A stretch of 64,000 nucleotides of DNA. It comes from Herminiimonas sp. KBW02 (lineage in GTDB: Bacteria > Pseudomonadota > Gammaproteobacteria > Burkholderiales > Burkholderiaceae_D). Positions 1-9,267 of the stretch are shown piece after piece. The notes beneath the pieces were generated by a model. That model searched no databases. It was not told the origin of the DNA and saw only the letters and a list, made by a program, of their open reading frames with translations. The stretch lies in the NCBI RefSeq assembly GCF_003852535.1, contig NZ_QAJP01000005.1:144403-208402 (forward strand). Reading direction: 5' to 3'. The position numbers and the translations under genes were made by a program. How positions within the stretch are numbered: the first letter of the stretch is position 1; each line of letters opens with the position of its first letter.

Positions 1-1136
1 GACGTGAAGCCAGCTATGCGCGCAATGCGATGCAGGAATTCCTGGCGGCAGTGCATAACCAGATGCGCCTGGTCAGCGGCTTTGAAGTCGTTAATCACGC
101 ATTGAGCATGTTGCTGATTCTGAGTACTGCAGGCGTCGCGCTGTGGTTGTGGACGCAAGGGCAGGTCGGCATCGGCGCGGTGGCGGCGGCGACTGCGATG
201 GCCTTGCGCCTGAACGGTATTTCGCATTGGGTGATGTGGGAAATGGCCAGCCTGTTCGAGCAAGTCGGTACCGTACAGGACGGCATCAATACTTTGTCGC
301 GTGCGCATACCGTGGTCGATGCGCCGGATGCACTGCCTATACAGGTCGATAAAGGCGAGCTGGTGTTCGAAGGTGTTGGCTTCGCTTACGGTGGTACACG
401 TTCCGTCATAGAAAAGCTGGATCTGACGATACGTCCAGGCGAGAAGGTCGGCCTGGTCGGGCGTTCCGGTGCGGGCAAGTCCACCATCGTGAATCTCTTG
501 CTGCGTTTCTATGACATCGAACGAGGACGCATACTGATAGACGGTCAGGACATTGCACATGTGACGCAAACCAGCTTGCGTGCGCAAGTCGGCATGGTGA
601 CGCAGGATACGTCCTTGCTGCATCGTTCGGTGCGCGACAACATCCTGTATGGTCGTCCGGATGCGACTGATGACCAAATGATCGCTGCCGCCAAACGTGC
701 AGAAGCGCATGACTTCATCCTGACCCTGAGCGATGCCAAAGGTCGCACCGGTTACGACGCGCACGTTGGTGAGCGCGGCGTGAAATTGTCCGGCGGCCAG
801 CGCCAGCGGATAGCCATCGCACGCGTGATGTTGAAGGATGCGCCTATCCTGTTGCTGGATGAGGCGACCAGTGCGCTCGACTCCGAAGCGGAAGCAGCGA
901 TCCAGACCAGCTTGTATCAACTGATGGAAGGCAAAACCGTGGTCGCGATTGCGCATCGGCTGTCAACGATTGCGGCGATGGACAGGTTGATCGTGCTGGA
1001 TAAAGGCAATATCGTGGAAGAAGGCACGCATCGCGAACTGCTGGAACGCAATGGTTTGTATGCGCGCCTGTGGGCGCATCAGAGTGGTGGCTTCCTCGGT
1101 GAAGAGGATGATGCCGAAGAAAGCTTGCCTGCGTAA
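1..1136 (+). CDS. ABC exporter, permease-ATPase fusion (C-terminal part)
   Basis: The reading frame is open through the left edge (codons from base 3), so the start lies outside the window and about 378 codons are visible. The first 90 or so residues are the last transmembrane helices of an exporter domain. The rest is a full nucleotide-binding domain: Walker A GRSGAGKST (near residue 144 of the visible ATG-initiated part), signature LSGGQRQR, Walker B ILLLDEATSALD and the switch histidine in IAHRLST. This is the MsbA/multidrug half-transporter architecture (about 600 residues when whole, working as a homodimer in the inner membrane). The substrate cannot be told from this part. The gene ends at a bidirectional terminator facing a convergent transporter. 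Confidence 0.93.
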   Translation, partial: REASYARNAMQEFLAAVHNQMRLVSGFEVVNHALSMLLILSTAGVALWLWTQGQVGIGAVAAATAMALRLNGISHWVMWEMASLFEQVGTVQDGINTLSRAHTVVDAPDALPIQVDKGELVFEGVGFAYGGTRSVIEKLDLTIRPGEKVGLVGRSGAGKSTIVNLLLRFYDIERGRILIDGQDIAHVTQTSLRAQVGMVTQDTSLLHRSVRDNILYGRPDATDDQMIAAAKRAEAHDFILTLSDAKGRTGYDAHVGERGVKLSGGQRQRIAIARVMLKDAPILLLDEATSALDSEAEAAIQTSLYQLMEGKTVVAIAHRLSTIAAMDRLIVLDKGNIVEEGTHRELLERNGLYARLWAHQSGGFLGEEDDAEESLPA

Positions 1137-1153
1137 GCCATTACACCTCGCAT

Positions 1154-1193
1154 AAAAAAAGTCCGGTCAGCTGATGCTGTACCGGACTTTTTA
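1154..1193. terminator. bidirectional Rho-independent terminator
   Basis: GTCCGGT (1161-1167) pairs with ACCGGAC (1181-1187). An A-run precedes and a T-run follows the stem, so it can end transcription from both the ABC exporter and the convergent MFS gene. Confidence 0.85.
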
Positions 1194-1210
1194 TTTGCAG
1201 ACAAACCTGA

Positions 1211-2530
1211 TCAGGAATTGCTGCCGGATGGTGTGAGTCCCGATTCTGTCATCGACTTTTGCTTGCCTACCAGCAGCAATGCCAGCAGCGTCAGCACGGT
1301 TGCGCCCGACAGGTAGTAACCGACGTAGTGCAAACCATAATTGGTCGCCAGCCAGGTCGCGGCATACGGTGCCAGTGATGCACCGACGATACCGCCGAGA
1401 TTGAAGGTGAGCGAGACGCCGGTATAACGGATTTCGGTCGGGAACAGTTCCGACAGCATGGTGCCGAGCGGGCCGTAGGTCATGCCCATCAGTGCCAGAC
1501 CGAGCGACAGGAACATTGTGACGCCGATTGCATCATTCGCGACAAACATAGGCGCGATCAGGAAACCGAACAGTACGATGGCGATCGAGACCAGAATCAT
1601 GGTGATGCGACGGCCATATTTATCTGCCAGCAGCGCAGAGATCGGGATGGTCAGCGCAAAGAAGACAACTGCAAACAATTGCAGGATGAGGAATTCCTTG
1701 CGGGTGTAACCCAGGCCGGTGGTGCCCCAGCTCAGCGCAAACACGGTCATCAGGTAGAACAGTACAAAGGTCGCGGTAGCGATGATGGTACCCAGTACCA
1801 GCAGGCGGCTGTGTTCACTGAAGATGGTGGCGATAGGCACTTTGACGCGTTCGTTTTTATCGATCACCTTCTGGAAAACTGGTGTTTCTGTAATTTTCAG
1901 ACGCACATACAGGCCGACCAGTACCAGCACCGCACTGGCGATGAAAGGAATGCGCCAGCCGTAGCTGAAGAATTGTTCATTGGTCAGGGTTTCGCTCAAT
2001 AGCAGGAAGATGCCGCCGGAGAGGAAGAAGCCGAGTGGTGCGCCCAGTTGCGGGAAGCAGCCATACCAGGCGATCTTGCCCGGTGGTGCGTTTTCAGTTG
2101 CAAGCAATACTGCACCCCCCCATTCACCACCCAGGCCCAGGCCCTGGCCGAAGCGGCATAAAGCCAGCAGCAGCGGAGCGAGTGTGCCGATTGCTTCATA
2201 GGTCGGCAGCAAACCAATCACGACCGTAGAAATACCCATGGTCAGCAAAGCGGCGACCAGCGTCGCCTTGCGTCCGATGCGATCACCGTAGTGACCGAAC
2301 ACGGCGGAACCGACAGGGCGGGCAAAGAAGGCAATCGCGAACGTCGCCAGCGATTGCAGCATGCCGGCGGTGGGATTCGATGAAGGGAAGAAGAGGGTGG
2401 GAAAAACCAGGACTGCTGCAGTGGCGTAAATATAGAAATCGAAAAATTCGATGGTGGTGCCGATCAGACTGGCGAATAAAACGGTGGCTGGCGAATTTTT
2501 CTTTTCGCTACCCGCGTGTCGGTCATTCAT
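1211..2530 (-). CDS. MFS transporter, metabolite:H+ symporter (MHS) family
   Basis: This is a 439-residue inner-membrane protein with about 12 hydrophobic segments. The motif following helix 2 (GHYGDRIGRKATL, about residues 78-90) is the major facilitator motif. The N-terminal pattern TTIEFFDFYIYATAA and the LALCRFGQGLGLGGEWGGA stretch are typical of the MHS subfamily (ShiA, KgtP, ProP, YhjE), which imports carboxylates, shikimate or osmolytes with protons. The exact substrate is not readable from sequence. The gene follows lipA in the same direction (59 bp gap) but is probably a separate unit. The length is normal for the family, and ATG is the natural start. Confidence 0.9.
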   Translation of the reverse strand: MNDRHAGSEKKNSPATVLFASLIGTTIEFFDFYIYATAAVLVFPTLFFPSSNPTAGMLQSLATFAIAFFARPVGSAVFGHYGDRIGRKATLVAALLTMGISTVVIGLLPTYEAIGTLAPLLLALCRFGQGLGLGGEWGGAVLLATENAPPGKIAWYGCFPQLGAPLGFFLSGGIFLLLSETLTNEQFFSYGWRIPFIASAVLVLVGLYVRLKITETPVFQKVIDKNERVKVPIATIFSEHSRLLVLGTIIATATFVLFYLMTVFALSWGTTGLGYTRKEFLILQLFAVVFFALTIPISALLADKYGRRITMILVSIAIVLFGFLIAPMFVANDAIGVTMFLSLGLALMGMTYGPLGTMLSELFPTEIRYTGVSLTFNLGGIVGASLAPYAATWLATNYGLHYVGYYLSGATVLTLLALLLVGKQKSMTESGLTPSGSNS

Positions 2531-2589
2531 TGTTACTGTCCTTCTTCCCTGATATTTAACCGCGTTGCGGGTTGCTGAGTTATTTCGAT

Positions 2590-3585
2590 TTACTTGTTAA
2601 CGACATCGTTGAGTGCAGTGGTCACGCCATGTGCCTGCTGGTCGGCGTGGTAGGAGCTGCGTACCATTGCGCCGACGGCTGCATGTGCGAAGCCCATTTT
2701 GTAGGCTTCTTCTTCATACATTTTGAAGGTGTCAGGGTGCACATAACGGCGCACTGGCAAGTGGTCGCCGCTAGGCATCAGGTACTGGCCGATGGTCAGC
2801 ATGTCGACATCGTGCGCACGCATATCGCGCATGACTTGCAAGACTTCTTCGTCGGTTTCACCGAGGCCGACCATGATGCCGGATTTGGTAGGGGTGTTCG
2901 GATGCTGTGCCTTGAAGCGTTTCAACAAGTTCAGCGAGTATTCGTAATCGGAACCCGGACGTGCTTCCTTGTACAGGCGCGGTGCGGTTTCGAGGTTGTG
3001 GTTCATCACATCCGGTGGTGCTGCATTGAGGATTTCCAGCGCACGGTCCATGCGGCCACGGAAGTCCGGTACCAGGATTTCAATACGGGTGCTTGGCGAC
3101 AGTTCACGCACACGGCGTATGCATTCGGCAAAGTGACCGGCGCCGCCATCGCGCAAATCGTCGCGGTCGACAGATGTAATCACAACGTAATTCAGGCGCA
3201 GCGCAGCGATGGTCTTCGCCAGGTTCTCTGGTTCATTGACGTCGAGCGGGTCAGGGCGGCCGTGGCCGACGTCGCAGAACGGGCAGCGACGAGTGCACTT
3301 GTCACCCATGATCATGAAGGTCGCGGTGCCTTTGCCGAAGCATTCGCCGATGTTCGGGCAGCTGGCTTCCTCGCATACGGTGACGAGGTTGTTGGCGCGC
3401 AGGATGTCTTTGATTTCGTAGAAGCGGGTGGACGGCGAAGCAGCTTTGACACGTATCCAGTCGGGCTTGGGCAGGCGCTCCATGGGTATCACCTTGATCG
3501 GGATACGGATGGTTTTGGCGGCCCCCTTTTGTTTTTCGCTAGGGTTGTAGGCAGGCGTTACGGCTGGATTTGTCTCGGTAGTCAT
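2590..3585 (-). CDS. lipA: lipoyl synthase
   Basis: This radical-SAM enzyme inserts two sulfurs into octanoyl groups carried on the E2 and GcvH proteins. It is 331 residues, the usual length. Both iron-sulfur clusters are visible: the auxiliary cluster CX4CX5C (C71, C76, C82) and the radical-SAM CX3CX2C (C97, C101, C104 in CTRRCPFC). It lies downstream of lipB on the same strand, so octanoyl transfer and sulfur insertion are encoded together. The lipB-lipA gap is 134 bp, long enough for a secondary promoter. Nothing unusual is seen in the catalytic regions. Confidence 0.98.
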   Translation of the reverse strand: MTTETNPAVTPAYNPSEKQKGAAKTIRIPIKVIPMERLPKPDWIRVKAASPSTRFYEIKDILRANNLVTVCEEASCPNIGECFGKGTATFMIMGDKCTRRCPFCDVGHGRPDPLDVNEPENLAKTIAALRLNYVVITSVDRDDLRDGGAGHFAECIRRVRELSPSTRIEILVPDFRGRMDRALEILNAAPPDVMNHNLETAPRLYKEARPGSDYEYSLNLLKRFKAQHPNTPTKSGIMVGLGETDEEVLQVMRDMRAHDVDMLTIGQYLMPSGDHLPVRRYVHPDTFKMYEEEAYKMGFAHAAVGAMVRSSYHADQQAHGVTTALNDVVNK

Positions 3586-3719
3586 CAGGCTGGTCGCTTT
3601 ATGTCAGTCGCCCTTATGTCAGCGCCGGGTAACAGTGCTGGCTAAGAACGCGTGGCGCCGACGTTCGTCATTGCCACGATGAAAATAATGGTATTACGGG
3701 TAGTGCTATTGCTGCCGGT

Positions 3720-4376
3720 CTATCGTGACAGGCTTTTGCTTAATTTGTCTGCCAGTGCATTTTGCACTTCAGATAATGTCGCCTGCGCGCCCAGGCTTTG
3801 CATATCGATGGTAGCCAGGTCTTCATAACCGCAGGGATTGATCCAGGTAAACGGGGTCAGATCCATCGCAACATTGAGCGAGACGCCGTGATACGTGCAA
3901 CCGTTGCCACGTATCTTCAGGCCCAGTGCAGCGATTTTGGCGCCTTGCGCCGATCCGTCCGACATATAAATGCCGGGCGCGCCGGGTTTGCGCTCGCAGG
4001 CAAGATTATACGCCGCCAGCGTATCGATCACAGCCTGTTCGATTTTATTCACCAGTTCCCGGGCAAACAGGCGGGCATCCGCCTTGTGACGACGCAAATC
4101 CAGTAGCAAATAGATAACAGCCTGGCCCGGGCCGTGATAGGTGACTTCGCCACCGCGGTCGGTTTCCACAACGGGGATGTTGTGCGGATCCAGCACATGC
4201 GAGGGATCAGCGGCCAGGCCGAGGGTAAAGACGGGCGGGTGCTCGACGATCCATAGTTCGTCGGCGGTCGCCGCCGTACGCGCATCGGTAAATGCGCGCA
4301 TGGCGTCGAATGTGGTCGCGTAAGCTTCCAGCCCGCGTTGCAGGACCAGGGGCTGGCTTGGCACGGACAGATCCAC
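3720..4376 (-). CDS. lipB: octanoyl-[acyl carrier protein]:protein N-octanoyltransferase
   Basis: LipB moves octanoate from ACP to lipoyl domains, the step before LipA. It is 218 residues. The [12 protein letters not shown] motif (about 74-85), the catalytic lysine in GLKIRGNG (about K154) and the catalytic cysteine in NPCGYE (about C182) are all present. It lies 4 bp downstream of the DUF493 gene, which supports an operon dat - DUF493 - lipB - lipA read leftward. The first Met is used; no strong alternative start is seen. Confidence 0.97.
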   Translation of the reverse strand: MDLSVPSQPLVLQRGLEAYATTFDAMRAFTDARTAATADELWIVEHPPVFTLGLAADPSHVLDPHNIPVVETDRGGEVTYHGPGQAVIYLLLDLRRHKADARLFARELVNKIEQAVIDTLAAYNLACERKPGAPGIYMSDGSAQGAKIAALGLKIRGNGCTYHGVSLNVAMDLTPFTWINPCGYEDLATIDMQSLGAQATLSEVQNALADKLSKSLSR

Positions 4377-4380
4377 GGTA

Positions 4381-4677
4381 TTACAGGACGTACTTCACCA
4401 TCGGGTGCGACGACAGGGCGCGATACAGATTGTCGAGTTGTTCACGGCTGGTGGCGCGCACGGTAATCGTCAGCGACAGATAGTTGCCCGCCGAAGAAGG
4501 GCGCTGCGTGACGCGGCCTTCGTGGAATTCCGGATCGTGCACGGTGACTACTTCAATAATGGTAGGGACGAACTGATCGTGCGACAGGCCCATGACTTTG
4601 ATGGGGAAGTCGCTCGGATAGTCGATCAGGTTTTCCATCGGATCGACCGCGTCGCTTGGTTTGTTTGCTTCTGTCAT
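4381..4677 (-). CDS. DUF493 (YbeD-like) small protein
   Basis: This is a small cytoplasmic protein of the DUF493/YbeD family, which has an ACT-like regulatory fold and is classically encoded beside lipB. The conserved region is [13 protein letters not shown] at the front and a C-terminal stretch ending [10 protein letters not shown]. The frame is open to an upstream ATG at 4737, but the internal ATG at 4677 gives 98 residues, close to the family norm (about 87-100). The upstream 20 residues are low-complexity and not family-like, so the internal start is preferred. The function is not firmly known; context suggests a regulatory role tied to lipoate. Confidence 0.85.
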   Translation of the reverse strand: MTEANKPSDAVDPMENLIDYPSDFPIKVMGLSHDQFVPTIIEVVTVHDPEFHEGRVTQRPSSAGNYLSLTITVRATSREQLDNLYRALSSHPMVKYVL

Positions 4678-4748
4678 AGTAGGCTGCTTTTGAAAGTTAT
4701 CATTTGTGCCAGCAGTTCGCTGGCTGCCGGACTGCATGTCAGGTAAAT

Positions 4749-5600
4749 TCAGGCCGATTTGGCGTCCTGATATGCCTTATATAGTTGTTTATAAATGGGG
4801 CCGGGCTGCCCGTTTCCAATGGTCTGGCCGTCTATGGAGATGACAGGCAAGACTTCCTTGGACGCCGACGACAAGAGCACTTCGTCAGCAGTAAATACTT
4901 CATCACGGCTGATGCGACGCGACGCGAACGGAATGTTGTTCGCTGCACACAACTCTTCCATCAAGCCGTAACGTATGCCTTCCAGGATCAAATTATCCCT
5001 GGGCGGACCCGACAGTATACCTTGCCTGACTATCCAGACATTGGATGCCGATCCCTCTGTCAAAAATCCATCGCGGAACTGGATGGATTCATTGGCGTCG
5101 TGTTCTGCTGCATTTTGTGCCGCCAATACATTGCCGAGCAGCGAGATGGATTTGATTTCGCAATGCAGCCAGCGTTTATCTTCCATCGAAACACAGGCAA
5201 CGCCATGTGTGCGGACGTGCTCGGGTGGTGGCGTGAGCGGATTCGCCATGATGAAGACCGTAGGCGTCAACTCCACGTTCGGGAAGGCGTGCGCGCGCTT
5301 CGCTACGCCGCGCGTCACCTGTATATACGCCAGTTGATCCGGCACGGCTGCGGCTGCGGCTACGCGCGTCACCAGCTCCAGCCACTCTTGCTCGGTATGT
5401 GGATTATTGATGCCGATGGCGGCCAGGCCGCGGAACAGACGGGCCAGATGTTGTTGTGGCCGGAATGGCTTGCGGGCGTAGATCGGAATGACTTCATAGA
5501 TGCCGTCGCCAAAAATAAAGCCGCGGTCCAATACAGAAATTTTGGCTTCGGAGAGCGGCGTCATACTGCCGTTCAGGTAGACGAGGGGATCGTGGTCCAT
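4749..5600 (-). CDS. dat: D-amino acid aminotransferase (PLP fold class IV)
   Basis: This is a 283-residue class IV aminotransferase. The N-terminal YLNGSMTPLSEAKISVLDRGFIFGD region and the catalytic lysine in CEIKSISLLG (about K150), together with EGSASNVWIV, mark the DAAT/BCAT/ADCL family. The sequence around EVIPIYARKPF resembles D-alanine transaminase rather than the branched-chain enzyme; an aminodeoxychorismate lyase role is less likely because a PabC domain is fused to PabB elsewhere in this window. It heads the leftward operon that continues into the DUF493 gene and lipB. The stop is 11 bp upstream of the longer DUF493 frame. Confidence 0.87.
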   Translation of the reverse strand: MDHDPLVYLNGSMTPLSEAKISVLDRGFIFGDGIYEVIPIYARKPFRPQQHLARLFRGLAAIGINNPHTEQEWLELVTRVAAAAAVPDQLAYIQVTRGVAKRAHAFPNVELTPTVFIMANPLTPPPEHVRTHGVACVSMEDKRWLHCEIKSISLLGNVLAAQNAAEHDANESIQFRDGFLTEGSASNVWIVRQGILSGPPRDNLILEGIRYGLMEELCAANNIPFASRRISRDEVFTADEVLLSSASKEVLPVISIDGQTIGNGQPGPIYKQLYKAYQDAKSA

Positions 5601-5700
5601 GTCACCATTCCTTCAGTGGGAGAGTCCCAATTCTGGCACAAAGGCCGGCAGGCTGGTGCGTGTGCTACAGATGTTGACAGGCGGCATCCTTGTACCAAGT

Positions 5701-5741
5701 AAAAACGGCAGGATCAACCGTAGTTGAGCCTGCCGTTTTTT
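5701..5741. terminator. Rho-independent terminator after dacC
   Basis: CGGCAGG (5706-5712) pairs with CCTGCCG (5729-5735), with an inner TCAAC/GTTGA stem, an A-run before and a T-run after. It lies between the stop of the carboxypeptidase gene and the start of dat, both read leftward, so it ends the dacC transcript. Confidence 0.85.
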
Positions 5742-5781
5742 GTGCGGTGAGCTGGCACCGCGTACTTATATTTCTAGCGGA

Positions 5782-6930
5782 TTAATGTATCCACAAGCGG
5801 ATCGAGTCCAGCGCACGACCGAAGAGGCCAGCTTGTCCGACTTGTTCCAGCGCGAGGACTGGCAATTCGGAAACTACTTTGCCGTCAGCCGACATTACTT
5901 TGATGGTGCCGACCTGGCTGTTTTTGTCGATAGGTGCGACCAGTGGATCTTTACGCGCCAGTACTGGTTTCATCGAGTTGGCTACGCCTTTTGGTACGGT
6001 CACATAGACGTCACGGGTGAAACCGATCTTGACGGTGTTTTGTGTGCCTTTCCAGACATTAGGTGTCGCGATAGGTTCGTTCTTCGCATACAGCTTGACG
6101 GTGTCGAAGTTCAGGAAGCCCCAGTTCAGCAGCTTTTGGCTTTCCTGTGCACGCGCCTGGTCGGAAACCGTACCGAGCACGACCGAGATCAGGCGACGTT
6201 CGCCAGTGCCGTTAGGGCGTTTGGCGGTCGAAATCAGGCAGTAACCAGCGCCCTGGGTGTAACCGGTTTTCATGCCGTCTACGGTCGGGTCCAGCCACAG
6301 CAGGCGGTTGCGGTTAGGTTGCTTGATGTTGTTGTAGGTATATTCTTTGGTCGAATAAATTTTATAGAACTCTGGATGATCGCTGATCAGGTGCGATGCC
6401 AGTACCGACAGGTCACGTGCGGTCGAGTAATTGCTGGCGCTAGGCAAGCCGTGCGGATTGGCGAAGTGCGTGGACTTCATGCCCATGCGTTCTGCTTCGC
6501 GGTTCATCAGTGCGACGAACGCATCTTCGGTACCGGCCACTGCTTCGGCGATCGCTACTGCCGCGTCATTGCCGGATTGCACGATCAGACCGTACAGCAA
6601 GTCATTCACTTTGACTGGTACGCGCGGTTCGATAAACATTTTCGAGCTGCTCGGATCGACTTTCCACGCATTGGTGGAAATCGTGATCATTTGGTTCAGG
6701 TCCAGTTTTTTGTCCTGGATTGCGGTGAAGGCTACATACGCGGTCATCAATTTGGTCAGCGAAGCCGGTTCGATACGCATATCAGGTTCATTCGATGCCA
6801 GTACCTGGTTGCTGGTTGCATCCAGCAGTAACCATGATTTGGCGGCGATGGTAGGCGATGGAACACTTTGGGCAAAAGCGGATGAAAGCGATAGGACGGT
6901 AGCAGCGATGGCCGCAAGTAATTTTTTCAT
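5782..6930 (-). CDS. dacC: D-alanyl-D-alanine carboxypeptidase (PBP5/6 type)
   Basis: This is a low-molecular-mass penicillin-binding protein that trims the terminal D-Ala from peptidoglycan stem peptides at the periplasmic face. It is 382 residues. It has a signal peptide of about 20 residues ending AFAQ, then the S-x-x-K nucleophile (SLTK, S57-K60), the SGN motif (about 118) and the KTG motif in DGMKTGYT. A C-terminal PBP5 beta domain precedes an amphipathic tail ending ALDSIRLWIH, typical of membrane anchoring. It is a stand-alone unit with its own terminator. The symbol dacC rather than dacA is chosen by usage in the order, not by sequence proof. Confidence 0.93.
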   Translation of the reverse strand: MKKLLAAIAATVLSLSSAFAQSVPSPTIAAKSWLLLDATSNQVLASNEPDMRIEPASLTKLMTAYVAFTAIQDKKLDLNQMITISTNAWKVDPSSSKMFIEPRVPVKVNDLLYGLIVQSGNDAAVAIAEAVAGTEDAFVALMNREAERMGMKSTHFANPHGLPSASNYSTARDLSVLASHLISDHPEFYKIYSTKEYTYNNIKQPNRNRLLWLDPTVDGMKTGYTQGAGYCLISTAKRPNGTGERRLISVVLGTVSDQARAQESQKLLNWGFLNFDTVKLYAKNEPIATPNVWKGTQNTVKIGFTRDVYVTVPKGVANSMKPVLARKDPLVAPIDKNSQVGTIKVMSADGKVVSELPVLALEQVGQAGLFGRALDSIRLWIH

Positions 6931-7052
6931 TGGACTCTGTGGTGGATGCCCGCGTACTGATGCGGGCGTCGATTTGGAAAAGTTATCGGATTATAGCGCT
7001 GCGCGGTGCTGCAGACTGATGAAACAAGATGAATGTTTATCAACGCGGCAGC

Positions 7053-7679
7053 TTAGCGCGGCCACACTTCGACAACGTGATTCTTGATATGTTGCAGTTT
7101 GCGATTAAAAAAATGATCGCAGCCGGGAACCACCAGCACCGGCAGGTCTTGCGGGCGCGCCCACTCGAATACATTCGTCAGCGGGATCGTTTCATCCTGT
7201 TCGCCATGGATCAGGATAGTCCCGGCCGGAACCGTAGGCAGCGGCCATTTGCCCGCTGCGGTGCCTACCAGTACCAGGCGCTCGGCTGAGCGGCCTTGCT
7301 CTTCCAGGCGTTTTTGCAATTGCGCCTGCACGAAGGTGCCAAAAGAAAAGCCGGACAGCGCAAACGGCAAGTCCGGATATTTTTCTTGTGCATACGCTAA
7401 CAGTTGTGTCATGTCGTCGGTTTCGCCGGCGCCACCGTCGTGTACGCCGCCGGATGCACCGACGCCGCGGAAATTCATGCGGAAGGCAGCGTAGCCCAGC
7501 GTGACGAAAGAACGCACCAGTGTATGCACAACCTTGTTATCCATGGTGCCGCCATACAGCGGGTGTGGATGGGCGACCAGTGCGAAGCCGCGTGGTGTAT
7601 CGCTGGCAGGCAGGTCAAGTGCGCATTCCAGCGTACCGGCGACGCCTTCCAGGGAGAAATATTGTGTTTGTGCGTTCAT
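7053..7679 (-). CDS. alpha/beta hydrolase
   Basis: This is a 208-residue cytoplasmic alpha/beta hydrolase of the dienelactone-hydrolase-like/acyl-peptidase superfamily. It has the HPHPLYGGTMDNKVV segment (oxyanion region), nucleophile elbow GFSFG, a late aspartate in HGEQDETIPL and a histidine in GCDHFF, which together give a plausible Ser-Asp-His triad. The substrate is unknown. It follows the thioredoxin-like ferredoxin gene by about 60 bp on the same strand and is probably co-transcribed with it. Confidence 0.85.
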   Translation of the reverse strand: MNAQTQYFSLEGVAGTLECALDLPASDTPRGFALVAHPHPLYGGTMDNKVVHTLVRSFVTLGYAAFRMNFRGVGASGGVHDGGAGETDDMTQLLAYAQEKYPDLPFALSGFSFGTFVQAQLQKRLEEQGRSAERLVLVGTAAGKWPLPTVPAGTILIHGEQDETIPLTNVFEWARPQDLPVLVVPGCDHFFNRKLQHIKNHVVEVWPR

Positions 7680-7740
7680 GAGGTGGGGCGTATGAATGGG
7701 AAGAAGACGGCTGCGCAGATGTCGCGCAGAGCGTCGGGTT

Positions 7741-8061
7741 TCAGATTTTCAGACGATCAACAACTTTGCCGCCGACCAGATGGACGTCGATGATTTCATC
7801 GAGGTCTTCATTATCGACATAGGTGTACCAGGTGCCTTGCGGGTAGATCACGATGACCGGGCCTTCTTCACAGCGACCGAGGCAACCGGCCTGGTTGACG
7901 CGGACTTCACCGCTGCGGCTCAGGCCCAGCTCCTTGACGCGTGCCTTCAGGTGTTTTTGCGCAGCGTGCGCACCGCGTTCGGCGCAGCATTCGCGGCCAT
8001 CATCGCGCTGGTTCATGCAAATGAATAAATGTTGGCCAAAAAACTGTTTATCTTCAGACAT
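7741..8061 (-). CDS. thioredoxin-like [2Fe-2S] ferredoxin
   Basis: This is a 106-residue protein of the thioredoxin-like [2Fe-2S] ferredoxin family (Aquifex Fd4 / NuoE-like fold). The two cysteine sets are visible: an N-terminal pair region CMNQRDDGRECC and a second CLGRCEEGP, matching the family pattern of ligands spread over two loops. It probably carries electrons in the cytoplasm; the partner is unknown. It sits between the VanZ-like gene upstream and the hydrolase downstream, on the same strand. Confidence 0.85.
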   Translation of the reverse strand: MSEDKQFFGQHLFICMNQRDDGRECCAERGAHAAQKHLKARVKELGLSRSGEVRVNQAGCLGRCEEGPVIVIYPQGTWYTYVDNEDLDEIIDVHLVGGKVVDRLKI

Positions 8062-8112
8062 GAGGTGAGGGGAAGTTTGATCTGCGTTAAAGACCCAGAT
8101 GATACACCCGTG

Positions 8113-9267
8113 TCATTTTCGCTTCACGCGATGGCTGGAATGCAGCAGGAACCACAAGGCGGCAAACGGCCAGAACAGCGACAGGAATTGTGCCGCGCCG
8201 TTGAAGTTCAGAAATTTTCCCTGCACCCAGGTTTCCAGCGTGGCAATGAAGTAAGGATTGGCAGGTGCGATATTGACCACGATCAGGCCCGCTATCAGCA
8301 AGCCGGCTGCGGCGCGTCGCTGATGGGTACGCGACAGGAAGGCGAGGCCGGTCAGCAGTGCCAGTCCCATCATCAAGCCGCCTTGCGCGCCCGGGGTCAT
8401 CCAGGCAAAGGCGGCGTCCGGGCTGAAGAAGATGGCGGTAGCGAGCCCCTTGACCGCCAGTGCTGCCAGCAACAGGAGTAGCAGCAGGATCAGGCGCGGC
8501 GCCTTGTCGCGCAACATGCAGGCGAGCGCCAGCAAGGCGCCGGCAACACCGCAGGCGGTAATCACGGCTTCGGTCAGCCAGTACTGCTCGACGGTGAGCT
8601 GTACGCCGTTGCGCAAAAAGGCGCCGAGGTCGATGGGCGTTGCCAGCCATTCCGACAGCCAGTCGGAAAGGATGGGGAAGAGCTGGCCCTGGCCGAATAA
8701 ATAGCTTTGCGGATAAATTTGCGCCAGTGGCCACAGCGCAAAAATAGTCAGGCCGCGGCTGGCTTCGGGCGTGAGCCAGCGCTGCCGGATATGGCGCAGG
8801 CGACTGCGTTCCAGCACCAGATGGCTGGAGGCGATGCCGATGATGGCGCCTATCAGGGCACCGCAACTATTGGTCAGCAAATCCAGGTTGGAGGCGACGC
8901 GGCTGGGCAAATAAGCCTGAGTCGCTTCCATTGCACCTGACAATACGAAGCCGAGCAGGAAAGCGAGCAGCAGCGCGCCGAAGCGACGCACCCGCGGATA
9001 CAGTGCGTATACCGCCAGGATGCCGAGCGGGATATAGCCGAGGATATTGGTCAGCAGGTCGAACCCGGTCCAGTAACGTGGCGGGATGGTCGCCAGCAAA
9101 TAGGTTTGCAGCGGTATGCCGACATCCTGCCAGCCGGTGAATGGAAACAGGCTGGCATAAACGATCAGGAATAGATAAGCCAGCAAGCCACCGCGTGAAA
9201 ACGTCGATGCTTGCGGTAGTGGCTGTTGTGCCTGGATTATTTTTTCGTTGCTACTGTTGATAACCAT
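8113..9267 (-). CDS. VanZ-like multi-spanning membrane protein
   Basis: This is a 384-residue integral membrane protein with about ten hydrophobic segments. The first half carries the VanZ-like pattern: an early SLFPFTGW segment, then DLLTNILGYIPLGILAVY and a later DLLTNSCGALIGAIIG. The second half is a further block of helices without a recognised domain. The N-terminus overlaps the end of the lipoprotein gene by 31 bp, so translation is coupled or the true start is slightly further in; no better Met is nearby. VanZ proteins are linked to envelope phenotypes and glycopeptide tolerance in other bacteria, but a role here is not known. Confidence 0.8.
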   Translation of the reverse strand: MVINSSNEKIIQAQQPLPQASTFSRGGLLAYLFLIVYASLFPFTGWQDVGIPLQTYLLATIPPRYWTGFDLLTNILGYIPLGILAVYALYPRVRRFGALLLAFLLGFVLSGAMEATQAYLPSRVASNLDLLTNSCGALIGAIIGIASSHLVLERSRLRHIRQRWLTPEASRGLTIFALWPLAQIYPQSYLFGQGQLFPILSDWLSEWLATPIDLGAFLRNGVQLTVEQYWLTEAVITACGVAGALLALACMLRDKAPRLILLLLLLLAALAVKGLATAIFFSPDAAFAWMTPGAQGGLMMGLALLTGLAFLSRTHQRRAAAGLLIAGLIVVNIAPANPYFIATLETWVQGKFLNFNGAAQFLSLFWPFAALWFLLHSSHRVKRK